From contig OX457034.1 of assembly GCA_949752745.1 (NCBI GenBank), forward strand, positions 31,911,544 to 31,975,543: DNA of 64,000 nucleotides. Direction: 5' to 3'. Made by a program: the position numbers and the translations under genes. This DNA comes from Protula sp. h YS-2021 (lineage: Eukaryota; Annelida; Polychaeta; Sabellida; Serpulidae). Under the pieces are notes generated by a model. It saw nothing but the letters and a program-made list of their open reading frames with translations. It searched no databases and had not been told where the DNA came from. This document shows positions 39,101-54,400 of the stretch, piece by piece; position 1 is the first letter of the stretch; each line of letters begins with the position of its first letter.

Positions 39101-42100
39101 TTGTCTATTTCTTAGTGATTGGATGAATGATCAGATCAGTCCTGGAAAAAACTTCACAATAACTATGTAACTGTTTGATATATTTTTTTAAAGTAAACCT
39201 TTGTAACCATATACATCCTTCATGTTACCAGTTACCAATACAAATATATGTAATGTAAGAAGCTACTAAATTTCAACTTACAATTTAGATGTTTTCAGCA
39301 TTTTATTTACAGTAGACTTTGTAAACCTAAATAATTAAAATGTACTTCTATTTCCAGCCGAGTGTGAGATGTGAGAAATAATTCTGGGGTTACGGTATAT
39401 ACCGCCAACAACTGGAAAAATAAAAATAAATCAAGGGGTAATGTCATTGAATGTGTGATTTGTTTTAAGAACTACAAAAAGATGTATGTATTCCATAGGT
39501 AAAAATTGTAATTTATTTCTGCATACAAACAATATGTATTTGCACCAATTATCAACTCTAAAGAAATCAGGTATTACACATATACCACCGACAAAAATGA
39601 AAATCCTGTGACTTTCTCAGTGAATTTGTGATATGGTTCAAGAGTTAGAAAGGAATGTATGTATACCTTTAGTAAAATTTGAACTTTATTTCTGGATACA
39701 AGCAATCGGTAGCTGCAACAAGTATCAACAGAAACAAATCACCAGAAAACATTGATGTAAAAATTCAAAGGTCCAGTACATAATACGACATATCCTCGTC
39801 TCGGACATTTGTCGTTGTCATGTATCTGCGCCGTATGTCGAATTATGCTGACACAGTTGACGCCCCACTCTAGCGCTATTACTCTTATATTTATGACTTC
39901 CTTAAAATCTAAGCGGTTATTGTTGCAAGATCAAAGATTTCAATTTAGTTCGTTCGTTGCATAGACTGCACATCCTAGCTTTTATTTTAGTGTTAATGCA
40001 TGTTTAACTGGCCAGTCGTTAACTGGTCAACCGTCAATGATGGATAATGGATTTACAGACATGTCTTGTTATATTTTCCATGTTGATCAAACCAACACAG
40101 GTTAAACAAGACCCAAACAGTCTGAGAAATCTGATAGATTCACAGCAGGTTATATACAAATAGTGAAAATGGTTAATTTGGTGGATACGTTAAATTTTGA
40201 AAGTGGAATATCTTTAAAAGTATTGGTGATAGAGAGACGGGGATTTGACGAGGTGATATGGCGAATATGAATTATGTATGATCCAGTAGTGTTTTTAGGC
40301 CATTCTGAGCCCTTTAAATTGCACTTTTACAAAGGCAAAGTTTTCTACAGGCGAGTGTTAAATGAATGGTTTTAAGAACAGCGAGATAGTTTTTTTATAA
40401 ATAGATTTGTCTATTTCTTAGTGATTGGATGAATGATCAGATCAGTCCTGGAAAAAACTTCACAATAACTATGTAACTGTTTGATATATTTTTTTAAAGT
40501 AAACCTTTGTAACCATATACATCCTTCATGTTACCAGTTACCAATACAAATATATGTAATGTAAGAAGCTACTAAATTTCAACTTACAATTTAGATGTTT
40601 TCAGCATTTTATTTACAGTAGACTTTGTAAACCTAAATAATTAAAATGTACTTCTATTTCCAGCCGAGTGTGAGATGTGAGAAATAATTCTGGGGTTACG
40701 GTATATACCGCCAACAACTGGAAAAATAAAAATAAATCAAGGGGTAATGTCATTGAATGTGTGATTTGTTTTAAGAACTACAAAAAGATGTATGTATTCC
40801 ATAGGTAAAAATTGTAATTTATTTCTGCATACAAACAATATGTATTTGCACCAATTATCAACTCTAAAGAAATCAGGTATTACACATATACCACCGACAA
40901 AAATGAAAATCCTGTGACTTTCTCAGTGAATTTGTGATATGGTTCAAGAGTTAGAAAGGAATGTATGTATACCTTTAGTAAAATTTGAACTTTATTTCTG
41001 GATACAAGCAATCGGTAGCTGCAACAAGTATCAACAGAAACAAATCACCAGAAAACATTGATGTAAAAATTCAAAGGTCCAGTACATAATACGACATATC
41101 CTCGTCTCGGACATTTGTCGTTGTCATGTATCTGCGCCGTATGTCGAATTATGCTGACACAGTTGACGCCCCACTCTAGCGCTATTACTCTTATATTTAT
41201 GACTTCCTTAAAATCTAAGCGGTTATTGTTGCAAGATCAAAGATTTCAATTTAGTTCGTTCGTTGCATAGACTGCACATCCTAGCTTTTATTTTAGTGTT
41301 AATGCATGTTTAACTGGCCAGTCGTTAACTGGTCAACCGTCAATGATGGATAATGGATTTACAGACATGTCTTGTTATATTTTCCATGTTGATCAAACCA
41401 ACACAGGTTAAACAAGACCCAAACAGTCTGAGAAATCTGATAGATTCACAGCAGGTTATATACAAATAGTGAAAATGGTTAATTTGGTGGATACGTTAAA
41501 TTTTGAAAGTGGAATATCTTTAAAAGTATTGGTGATAGAGAGACGGGGATTTGACGAGGTGATATGGCGAATATGAATTATGTATGATCCAGTAGTGTTT
41601 TTAGGCCATTCTGAGCCCTTTAAATTGCACTTTTACAAAGGCAAAGTTTTCTACAGGCGAGTGTTAAATGAATGGTTTTAAGAACAGCGAGATAGTTTTT
41701 TTATAAATAGATTTGTCTATTTCTTAGTGATTGGATGAATGATCAGATCAGTCCTGGAAAAAACTTCACAATAACTATGTAACTGTTTGATATATTTTTT
41801 TAAAGTAAACCTTTGTAACCATATACATCCTTCATGTTACCAGTTACCAATACAAATATATGTAATGTAAGAAGCTACTAAATTTCAACTTACAATTTAG
41901 ATGTTTTCAGCATTTTATTTACAGTAGACTTTGTAAACCTAAATAATTAAAATGTACTTCTATTTCCAGCCGAGTGTGAGATGTGAGAAATAATTCTGGG
42001 GTTACGGTATATACCGCCAACAACTGGAAAAATAAAAATAAATCAAGGGGTAATGTCATTGAATGTGTGATTTGTTTTAAGAACTACAAAAAGATGTATG

Positions 42101-42286
42101 TATTCCATAGGTAAAAATTGTAATTTATTTCTGCATACAAACAATATGTATTTGCACCAATTATCAACTCTAAAGAAATCAGGTATTACACATATACCAC
42201 CGACAAAAATGAAAATCCTGTGACTTTCTCAGTGAATTTGTGATATGGTTCAAGAGTTAGAAAGGAATGTATGTATACCTTTAGTA
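26610..42286 (+). repeat. Twelve-copy sub-block marked by offset-114 G>A
   Basis: Units starting at 26610 through 40981 read ATACGACAT instead of ATACGGCAT at offset 114. Every other unit in both arrays keeps G. The variant occupies 12 consecutive copies with sharp ends: the insert-adjacent partial copy lies upstream and the 42287 unit, with G, lies downstream. This is the footprint of a local expansion or conversion of a single variant monomer. Confidence 0.9.
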
Positions 42287-45200
42287 AAATTTGAACTTTA
42301 TTTCTGGATACAAGCAATCGGTAGCTGCAACAAGTATCAACAGAAACAAATCACCAGAAAACATTGATGTAAAAATTCAAAGGTCCAGTACATAATACGG
42401 CATATCCTCGTCTCGGACATTTGTCGTTGTCATGTATCTGCGCCGTATGTCGAATTATGCTGACACAGTTGACGCCCCACTCTAGCGCTATTACTCTTAT
42501 ATTTATGACTTCCTTAAAATCTAAGCGGTTATTGTTGCAAGATCAAAGATTTCAATTTAGTTCGTTCGTTGCATAGACTGCACATCCTAGCTTTTATTTT
42601 AGTGTTAATGCATGTTTAACTGGCCAGTCGTTAACTGGTCAACCGTCAATGATGGATAATGGATTTACAGACATGTCTTGTTATATTTTCCATGTTGATC
42701 AAACCAACACAGGTTAAACAAGACCCAAACAGTCTGAGAAATCTGATAGATTCACAGCAGGTTATATACAAATAGTGAAAATGGTTAATTTGGTGGATAG
42801 GTTAAATTTTGAAAGTGGAATATCTTTAAAAGTATTGGTGATAGAGAGACGGGGATTTGACGAGGTGATATGGCGAATATGAATTATGTATGATCCAGTA
42901 GTGTTTTTAGGCCATTCTGAGCCCTTTAAATTGCACTTTTACAAAGGCAAAGTTTTCTACAGGCGAGTGTTAAATGAATGGTTTTAAGAACAGCGAGATA
43001 GTTTTTTTATAAATAGATTTGTCTATTTCTTAGTGATTGGATGAATGATCAGATCAGTCCTGGAAAAAACTTCACAATAACTATGTAACTGTTTGATATA
43101 TTTTTTTTAAGTAAACCTTTGTAACCATATACATCCTTCATGTTACCAGTTACCAATACAAATATATGTAATGTAAGAAGCTACTAAATTTCAACTTACA
43201 ATTTAGATGTTTTCAGCATTTTATTTACAGTAGACTTTGTAAACCTAAATAATTAAAATGTACTTCTATTTCCAGCCGAGTGTGAGATGTGAGAAATAAT
43301 TCTGGGGTTACGGTATATACCGCCAACAACTGGAAAAATAAAAATAAATCAAGGGGTAATGTCATTGAATGTGTGATTTGTTTTAAGAACTACAAAAAGA
43401 TGTATGTATTCCATAGGTAAAAATTGTAATTTATTTCTGCATACAAACAATATGTATTTGCACCAATTATCAACTCTAAAGAAATCAGGTATTACACATA
43501 TACCACCGACAAAAATGAAAATCCTGTGACTTTCTCAGTGAATTTGTGATATGGTTCAAGAGTTAGAAAGGAATGTATGTATACCTTTAGTAAAATTTGA
43601 ACTTTATTTCTGGATACAAGCAATCGGTAGCTGCAACAAGTATCAACAGAAAGAAATCACCAGAAAACATTGATGTAAAAATTCAAAGGTCCAGTACATA
43701 ATACGGCATATCCTCGTCTCGGACATTTGTCGTTGTCATGTATCTGCGCCGTATGTCGAATTATGCTGACACAGTTGACGCCCCACTCTAGCGCTATTAC
43801 TCTTATATTTATGACTTCCTTAAAATCTAAGCGGTTATTGTTGCAAGATCAAAGATTTCAATTTAGTTCGTTCGTTGCATAGACTGCACATCCTAGCTTT
43901 TATTTTAGTGTTAATGCATGTTTAACTGGCCAGTCGTTAACTGGTCAACCGTCAATGATGGATAATGGATTTACAGACATGTCTTGTTATATTTTCCATG
44001 TTGATCAAACCAACACAGGTTAAACAAGACCCAAACAGTCTGAGAAATCTGATAGATTCACAGCAGGTTATATACAAATAGTGAAAATGGTTAATTTGGT
44101 GGATACGTTAAATTTTGAAAGTGGAATATCTTTAAAAGTATTGGTGATAGAGAGACGGGGATTTGACGAGGTGATATGGCGAATATGAATTATGTATGAT
44201 CCAGTAGTGTTTTTAGGCCATTCTGAGCCCTTTAAATTGCACTTTTACAAAGGCAAAGTTTTCTACAGGCGAGTGTTAAATGAATGGTTTTAAGAACAGC
44301 GAGATAGTTTTTTTATAAATAGATTTGTCTATTTCTTAGTGATTGGATGAATGATCAGATCAGTCCTGGAAAAAACTTCACAATAACTATGTAACTGTTT
44401 GATATATTTTTTTAAAGTAAACCTTTGTAACCATATACATCCTTCATGTTACCAGTTACCAATACAAATATATGTAATGTAAGAAGCTACTAAATTTCAA
44501 CTTACAATTTAGATGTTTTCAGCATTTTATTTACAGTAGACTTTGTAAACCTAAATAATTAAAATGTACTTCTATTTCCAGCCGAGTGTGAGATGTGAGA
44601 AATAATTCTGGGGTTACGGTATATACCGCCAACAACTGGAAAAATAAAAATAAATCAAGGGGTAATGTCATTGAATGTGTGATTTGTTTTAAGAACTACA
44701 AAAAGATGTATGTATTCCATAGGTAAAAATTGTAATTTATTTCTGCATACAAACAATATGTATTTGCACCAATTATCAACTCTAAAGAAATCAGGTATTA
44801 CACATATACCACCGACAAAAATGAAAATCCTGTGACTTTCTCAGTGAATTTGTGATATGGTTCAAGAGTTAGAAAGGAATGTATGTATACCTTTAGTAAA
44901 ATTTGAACTTTATTTCTGGATACAAGCAATCGGTAGCTGCAACAAGTATCAACAGAAACAAATCACCAGAAAACATTGATGTAAAAATTCAAAGGTCCAG
45001 TACATAATACGGCATATCCTCGTCTCGGACATTTGTCGTTGTCATGTATCTGCGCCGTATGTCGAATTATGCTGACACAGTTGACGCCCCACTCTAGCGC
45101 TATTACTCTTATATTTATGACTTCCTTAAAATCTAAGCGGTTATTGTTGCAAGATCAAAGATCTCAATTTAGTTCGTTCGTTGCATAGACTGCACATCCT

Positions 45201-46204
45201 AGCTTTTATTTTAGTGTTAATGCATGTTTAACTGGCCAGTCGTTAACTGGTCAACCGTCAATGATGGATAATGGATTTACAGACATGTCTTGTTATATTT
45301 TCCATGTTGATCAAACCAACACAGGTTAAACAAGACCCAAACAGTCTGAGAAATCTGATAGATTCACAGCAGGTTATATACAAATAGTGAAAATGGTTAA
45401 TTTGGTGGATACGTTAAATTTTGAAAGTGGAATATCTTTAAAAGTATTGGTGATAGAGAGACGGGGATTTGACGAGGTGATATGGCGAATATGAATTATG
45501 TATGATCCAGTAGTGTTTTTAGGCCATTCTGAGCCCTTTAAATTGCACTTTTACAAAGGCAAAGTTTTCTACAGGCGAGTGTTAAATGAATGGTTTTAAG
45601 AACAGCGAGATAGTTTTTTTATAAATAGATTTGTCTATTTCTTAGTGATTGGATGAATGATCAGATCAGTCCTGGAAAAAACTTCACAATAACTATGTAA
45701 CTGTTTGATATATTTTTTTAAAGTAAACCTTTGTAACCATATACATCCTTCATGTTACCAGTTACCAATACAAATATATGTAATGTAAGAAGCTACTAAA
45801 TTTCAACTTACAATTTAGATGTTTTCAGCATTTTATTTACAGTAGACTTTGTAAACCTAAATAATTAAAATGTACTTCTATTTCCAGCCGAGTGTGAGAT
45901 GTGAGAAATAATTCTGGGGTTACGGTATATACCGCCAACAACTGGAAAAATAAAAATAAATCAAGGGGTAATGTCATTGAATGTGTGATTTGTTTTAAGA
46001 ACTACAAAAAGATGTATGTATTCCATAGGTAAAAATTGTAATTTATTTCTGCATACAAACAATATGTATTTGCACCAATTATCAACTCTAAAGAAATCAG
46101 GTATTACACATATACCACCGACAAAAATGAAAATCCTGTGACTTTCTCAGTGAATTTGTGATATGGTTCAAGAGTTAGAAAGGAATGTATGTATACCTTT
46201 AGTA

Positions 46205-49200
46205 AAATTTGAACTTTATTTCTGGATACAAGCAATCGGTAGCTGCAACAAGTATCAACAGAAACAAATCACCAGAAAACATTGATGTAAAAATTCAAAG
46301 GTCCAGTACATAATACGGCATATCCTCGTCTCGGACATTTGTCGTTGTCATGTATCTGCGCCGTATGTCGAATTATGCTGACACAGTTGACGCCCCACTC
46401 TAGCGCTATTACTCTTATATTTATGACTTCCTTAAAATCTAAGCGGTTATTGTTGCAAGATCAAAGATTTCAATTTAGTTCGTTCGTTGCATAGACTGCA
46501 CATCCTAGCTTTTATTTTAGTGTTAATGCATGTTTAACTGGCCAGTCGTTAACTGGTCAACCGTCAATGATGGATAATGGATTTACAGACATGTCTTGTT
46601 ATATTTTCCATGTTGATCAAACCAACACAGGTTAAACAAGACCCAAACAGTCTGAGAAATCTGATAAATTCACAGCAGGTTATATACAAATAGTGAAAAT
46701 GGTTAATTTGGTGGATACGTTAAATTTTGAAAGTGGAATATCTTTAAAAGTATTGGTGATAGAGAGACGGGGATTTGACGAGGTGATATGGCGAATATGA
46801 ATTATGTATGATCCAGTAGTGTTTTTAGGCCATTCTGAGCCCTTTAAATTGCACTTTTACAAAGGCAAAGTTTTCTACAGGCGAGTGTTAAATGAATGGT
46901 TTTAAGAACAGCGAGATAGTTTTTTTATAAATAGATTTGTCTATTTCTTAGTGATTGGATGAATGATCAGATCAGTCCTGGAAAAAACTTCACAATAACT
47001 ATGTAACTGTTTGATATATTTTTTTAAAGTAAACCTTTGTAACCATATACATCCTTCATGTTACCAGTTACCAATACAAATATATGTAATGTAAGAAGCT
47101 ACTAAATTTCAACTTACAATTTAGATGTTTTCAGCATTTTATTTACAGTAGACTTTGTAAACCTAAATAATTAAAATGTACTTCTATTTCCAGCCGAGTG
47201 TGAGATGTGAGAAATAATTCTGGGGTTACGGTATATACCGCCAACAACTGGAAAAATAAAAATAAATCAAGGGGTAATGTCATTGAATGTGTGATTTGTT
47301 TTAAGAACTACAAAAAGATGTATGTATTCCATAGGTAAAAATTGTAATTTATTTCTGCATACAAACAATATGTATTTGCACCAATTATCAACTCTAAAGA
47401 AATCAGGTATTACACATATACCACCGACAAAAATGAAAATCCTGTGACTTTCTCAGTGAATTTGTGATATGGTTCAAGAGTTAGAAAGGAATGTATGTAT
47501 ACCTTTAGTAAAATTTGAACTTTATTTCTGGATACAAGCAATCGGTAGCTGCAACAAGTATCAACAGAAACAAATCACCAGAAAACATTGATGTAAAAAT
47601 TCAAAGGTCCAGTACATAATACGGCATATCCTCGTCTCGGACATTTGTCGTTGTCATGTATCTGCGCCGTATGTCGAATTATGCTGACACAGTTGACGCC
47701 CCACTCTAGCGCTATTACTCTTATATTTATGACTTCCTTAAAATCTAAGCGGTTATTGTTGCAAGATCAAAGATTTCAATTTAGTTCGTTCGTTGCATAG
47801 ACTGCACATCCTAGCTTTTATTTTAGTGTTAATGCATGTTTAACTGGCCAGTCGTTAACTGGTCAACCGTCAATGATGGATAATGGATTTACAGACATGT
47901 CTTGTTATATTTTCCATGTTGATCAAACCAACACAGGTTAAACAAGACCCAAACAGTCTGAGAAATCTGATAGATTCACAGCAGGTTATATACAAATAGT
48001 GAAAATGGTTAATTTGGTGGATACGTTAAATTTTGAAAGTGGAATATCTTTAAAAGTATTGGTGATAGAGAGACGGGGATTTGACGAGGTGATATGGCGA
48101 ATATGAATTATGTATGATCCAGTAGTGTTTTTAGGCCATTCTGAGCCCTTTAAATTGCACTTTTACAAAGGCAAAGTTTTCTACAGGCGAGTGTTAAATG
48201 AATGGTTTTAAGAACAGCGAGATAGTTTTTTTATAAATAGATTTGTCTATTTCTTAGTGATTGGATGAATGATCAGATCAGTCCTGGAAAAAACTTCACA
48301 ATAACTATGTAACTGTTTGATATATTTTTTTAAAGTAAACCTTTGTAACCATATACATCCTTCATGTTACCAGTTACCAATACAAATATATGTAATGTAA
48401 GAAGCTACTAAATTTCAACTTACAATTTAGATGTTTTCAGCATTTTATTTACAGTAGACTTTGTAAACCTAAATAATTAAAATGTACTTCTATTTCCAGC
48501 CGAGTGTGAGATGTGAGAAATAATTCTGGGGTTACGGTATATACCGCCAACAACTGGAAAAATAAAAATAAATCAAGGGGTAATGTCATTGAATGTGTGA
48601 TTTGTTTTAAGAACTACAAAAAGATGTATGTATTCCATAGGTAAAAATTGTAATTTATTTCTGCATACAAACAATATGTATTTGCACCAATTATCAACTC
48701 TAAAGAAATCAGGTATTACACATATACCACCGACAAAAATGAAAATCCTGTGACTTTCTCAGTGAATTTGTGATATGGTTCAAGAGTTAGAAAGGAATGT
48801 ATGTATACCTTTAGTAAAATTTGAACTTTATTTCTGGATACAAGCAATCGGTAGCTGCAACAAGTATCAACAGAAACAAATCACCAGAAAACATTGATGT
48901 AAAAATTCAAAGGTCCAGTACATAATACGGCATATCCTCGTCTCGGACATTTGTCGTTGTCATGTATCTGCGCCGTATGTCGAATTATGCTGACACAGTT
49001 GACGCCCCACTCTAGCGCTATTACTCTTATATTTATGACTTCCTTAAAATCTAAGCGGTTATTGTTGCAAGATCAAAGATTTCAATTTAGTTCGTTCGTT
49101 GCATAGACTGCACATCCTAGCTTTTATTTTAGTGTTAATGCATGTTTAACTGGCCAGTCGTTAACTGGTCAACCGTCAATGATGGATAATGGATTTACAG

Positions 49201-51428
49201 ACATGTCTTGTTATATTTTCCATGTTGATCAAACCAACACAGGTTAAACAAGACCCAAACAGTCTGAGAAATCTGATAAATTCACAGCAGGTTATATACA
49301 AATAGTGAAAATGGTTAATTTGGTGGATACGTTAAATTTTGAAAGTGGAATATCTTTAAAAGTATTGGTGATAGAGAGACGGGGATTTGACGAGGTGATA
49401 TGGCGAATATGAATTATGTATGATCCAGTAGTGTTTTTAGGCCATTCTGAGCCCTTTAAATTGCACTTTTACAAAGGCAAAGTTTTCTACAGGCGAGTGT
49501 TAAATGAATGGTTTTAAGAACAGCGAGATAGTTTTTTTATAAATAGATTTGTCTATTTCTTAGTGATTGGATGAATGATCAGATCAGTCCTGGAAAAAAC
49601 TTCACAATAACTATGTAACTGTTTGATATATTTTTTTAAAGTAAACCTTTGTAACCATATACATCCTTCATGTTACCAGTTACCAATACAAATATATGTA
49701 ATGTAAGAAGCTACTAAATTTCAACTTACAATTTAGATGTTTTCAGCATTTTATTTACAGTAGACTTTGTAAACCTAAATAATTAAAATGTACTTCTATT
49801 TCCAGCCGAGTGTGAGATGTGAGAAATAATTCTGGGGTTACGGTATATACCGCCAACAACTGGAAAAATAAAAATAAATCAAGGGGTAATGTCATTGAAT
49901 GTGTGATTTGTTTTAAGAACTACAAAAAGATGTATGTATTCCATAGGTAAAAATTGTAATTTATTTCTGCATACAAACAATATGTATTTGCACCAATTAT
50001 CAACTCTAAAGAAATCAGGTATTACACATATACCACCGACAAAAATGAAAATCCTGTGACTTTCTCAGTGAATTTGTGATATGGTTCAAGAGTTAGAAAG
50101 GAATGTATGTATACCTTTAGTAAAATTTGAACTTTATTTCTGGATACAAGCAATCGGTAGCTGCAACAAGTATCAACAGAAACAAATCACCAGAAAACAT
50201 TGATGTAAAAATTCAAAGGTCCAGTACATAATACGGCATATCCTCGTCTCGGACATTTGTCGTTGTCATGTATCTGCGCCGTATGTCGAATTATGCTGAC
50301 ACAGTTGACGCCCCACTCTAGCGCTATTACTCTTATATTTATGACTTCCTTAAAATCTAAGCGGTTATTGTTGCAAGATCAAAGATTTCAATTTAGTTCG
50401 TTCGTTGCATAGACTGCACATCCTAGCTTTTATTTTAGTGTTAATGCATGTTTAACTGGCCAGTCGTTAACTGGTCAACCGTCAATGATGGATAATGGAT
50501 TTACAGACATGTCTTGTTATATTTTCCATGTTGATCAAACCAACACAGGTTAAACAAGACCCAAACAGTCTGAGAAATCTGATAAATTCACAGCAGGTTA
50601 TATACAAATAGTGAAAATGGTTAATTTGGTGGATACGTTAAATTTTGAAAGTGGAATATCTTTAAAAGTATTGGTGATAGAGAGACGGGGATTTGACGAG
50701 GTGATATGGCGAATATGAATTATGTATGATCCAGTAGTGTTTTTAGGCCATTCTGAGCCCTTTAAATTGCACTTTTACAAAGGCAAAGTTTTCTACAGGC
50801 GAGTGTTAAATGAATGGTTTTAAGAACAGCGAGATAGTTTTTTTATAAATAGATTTGTCTATTTCTTAGTGATTGGATGAATGATCAGATCAGTCCTGGA
50901 AAAAACTTCACAATAACTATGTAACTGTTTGATATATTTTTTTAAAGTAAACCTTTGTAACCATATACATCCTTCATGTTACCAGTTACCAATACAAATA
51001 TATGTAATGTAAGAAGCTACTAAATTTCAACTTACAATTTAGATGTTTTCAGCATTTTATTTACAGTAGACTTTGTAAACCTAAATAATTAAAATGTACT
51101 TCTATTTCCAGCCGAGTGTGAGATGTGAGAAATAATTCTGGGGTTACGGTATATACCGCCAACAACTGGAAAAATAAAAATAAATCAAGGGGTAATGTCA
51201 TTGAATGTGTGATTTGTTTTAAGAACTACAAAAAGATGTATGTATTCCATAGGTAAAAATTGTAATTTATTTCTGCATACAAACAATATGTATTTGCACC
51301 AATTATCAACTCTAAAGAAATCAGGTATTACACATATACCACCGACAAAAATGAAAATCCTGTGACTTTCTCAGTGAATTTGTGATATGGTTCAAGAGTT
51401 AGAAAGGAATGTATGTATACCTTTAGTA
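46205..51428 (+). repeat. Four-copy stretch with interrupted offset-463 G>A variant
   Basis: Units 46205, 48817 and 50123 read GATAAATTC where the consensus reads GATAGATTC (changes at 46667, 49279 and 50585, all offset 463). Unit 47511, lying between the first two, keeps G. A pattern of variant, consensus, variant, variant suggests multi-copy unequal exchange or gene conversion rather than simple one-unit-at-a-time duplication. Confidence 0.85.
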
Positions 51429-54400
51429 AAATTTGAACTTTATTTCTGGATACAAGCAATCGGTAGCTGCAACAAGTATCAACAGAAACAAATCACCAGA
51501 AAACATTGATGTAAAAATTCAAAGGTCCAGTACATAATACGGCATATCCTCGTCTCGGACATTTGTCGTTGTCATGTATCTGCGCCGTATGTCGAATTAT
51601 GCTGACACAGTTGACGCCCCACTCTAGCGCTATTACTCTTATATTTATGACTTCCTTAAAATCTAAGCGGTTATTGTTGCAAGATCAAAGATTTCAATTT
51701 AGTTCGTTCGTTGCATAGACTGCACATCCTAGCTTTTATTTTAGTGTTAATGCATGTTTAACTGGCCAGTCGTTAACTGGTCAACCGTCAATGATGGATA
51801 ATGGATTTACAGACATGTCTTGTTATATTTTCCATGTTGATCAAACCAACACAGGTTAAACAAGACCCAAACAGTCTGAGAAATCTGATAGATTCACAGC
51901 AGGTTATATACAAATAGTGAAAATGGTTAATTTGGTGGATACGTTAAATTTTGAAAGTGGAATATCTTTAAAAGTATTGGTGATAGAGAGACGGGGATTT
52001 GACGAGGTGATATGGCGAATATGAATTATGTATGATCCAGTAGTGTTTTTAGGCCATTCTGAGCCCTTTAAATTGCACTTTTACAAAGGCAAAGTTTTCT
52101 ACAGGCGAGTGTTAAATGAATGGTTTTAAGAACAGCGAGATAGTTTTTTTATAAATAGATTTGTCTATTTCTTAGTGATTGGATGAATGATCAGATCAGT
52201 CCTGGAAAAAACTTCACAATAACTATGTAACTGTTTGATATATTTTTTTAAAGTAAACCTTTGTAACCATATACATCCTTCATGTTACCAGTTACCAATA
52301 CAAATATATGTAATGTAAGAAGCTACTAAATTTCAACTTACAATTTAGATGTTTTCAGCATTTTATTTACAGTAGACTTTGTAAACCTAAATAATTAAAA
52401 TGTACTTCTATTTCCAGCCGAGTGTGAGATGTGAGAAATAATTCTGGGGTTACGGTATATACCGCCAACAACTGGAAAAATAAAAATAAATCAAGGGGTA
52501 ATGTCATTGAATGTGTGATTTGTTTTAAGAACTACAAAAAGATGTATGTATTCCATAGGTAAAAATTGTAATTTATTTCTGCATACAAACAATATGTATT
52601 TGCACCAATTATCAACTCTAAAGAAATCAGGTATTACACATATACCACCGACAAAAATGAAAATCCTGTGACTTTCTCAGTGAATTTGTGATATGGTTCA
52701 AGAGTTAGAAAGGAATGTATGTATACCTTTAGTAAAATTTGAACTTTATTTCTGGATACAAGCAATCGGTAGCTGCAACAAGTATCAACAGAAACAAATC
52801 ACCAGAAAACATTGATGTAAAAATTCAAAGGTCCAGTACATAATACGGCATATCCTCGTCTCGGACATTTGTCGTTGTCATGTATCTGCGCCGTATGTCG
52901 AATTATGCTGACACAGTTGACGCCCCACTCTAGCGCTATTACTCTTATATTTATGACTTCCTTAAAATCTAAGCGGTTATTGTTGCAAGATCAAAGATTT
53001 CAATTTAGTTCGTTCGTTGCATAGACTGCACATCCTAGCTTTTATTTTAGTGTTAATGCATGTTTAACTGGCCAGTCGTTAACTGGTCAACCGTCAATGA
53101 TGGATAATGGATTTACAGACATGTCTTGTTATATTTTCCATGTTGATCAAACCAACACAGGTTAAACAAGACCCAAACAGTCTGAGAAATCTGATAGATT
53201 CACAGCAGGTTATATACAAATAGTGAAAATGGTTAATTTGGTGGATACGTTAAATTTTGAAAGTGGAATATCTTTAAAAGTATTGGTGATAGAGAGACGG
53301 GGATTTGACGAGGTGATATGGCGAATATGAATTATGTATGATCCAGTAGTGTTTTTAGGCCATTCTGAGCCCTTTAAATTGCACTTTTACAAAGGCAAAG
53401 TTTTCTACAGGCGAGTGTTAAATGAATGGTTTTAAGAACAGCGAGATAGTTTTTTTATAAATAGATTTGTCTATTTCTTAGTGATTGGATGAATGATCAG
53501 ATCAGTCCTGGAAAAAACTTCACAATAACTATGTAACTGTTTGATATATTTTTTTAAAGTAAACCTTTGTAACCATATACATCCTTCATGTTACCAGTTA
53601 CCAATACAAATATATGTAATGTAAGAAGCTACTAAATTTCAACTTACAATTTAGATGTTTTCAGCATTTTATTTACAGTAGACTTTGTAAACCTAAATAA
53701 TTAAAATGTACTTCTATTTCCAGCCGAGTGTGAGATGTGAGAAATAATTCTGGGGTTACGGTATATACCGCCAACAACTGGAAAAATAAAAATAAATCAA
53801 GGGGTAATGTCATTGAATGTGTGATTTGTTTTAAGAACTACAAAAAGATGTATGTATTCCATAGGTAAAAATTGTAATTTATTTCTGCATACAAACAATA
53901 TGTATTTGCACCAATTATCAACTCTAAAGAAATCAGGTATTACACATATACCACCGACAAAAATGAAAATCCTGTGACTTTCTCAGTGAATTTGTGATAT
54001 GGTTCAAGAGTTAGAAAGGAATGTATGTATACCTTTAGTAAAATTTGAACTTTATTTCTGGATACAAGCAATCGGTAGCTGCAACAAGTATCAACAGAAA
54101 CAAATCACCAGAAAACATTGATGTAAAAATTCAAAGGTCCAGTACATAATACGGCATATCCTCGTCTCGGACATTTGTCGTTGTCATGTATCTGCGCCGT
54201 ATGTCGAATTATGCTGACACAGTTGACGCCCCACTCTAGCGCTATTACTCTTATATTTATGACTTCCTTAAAATCTAAGCGGTTATTGTTGCAAGATCAA
54301 AGATTTCAATTTAGTTCGTTCGTTGCATAGACTGCACATCCTAGCTTTTATTTTAGTGTTAATGCATGTTTAACTGGCCAGTCGTTAACTGGTCAACCGT

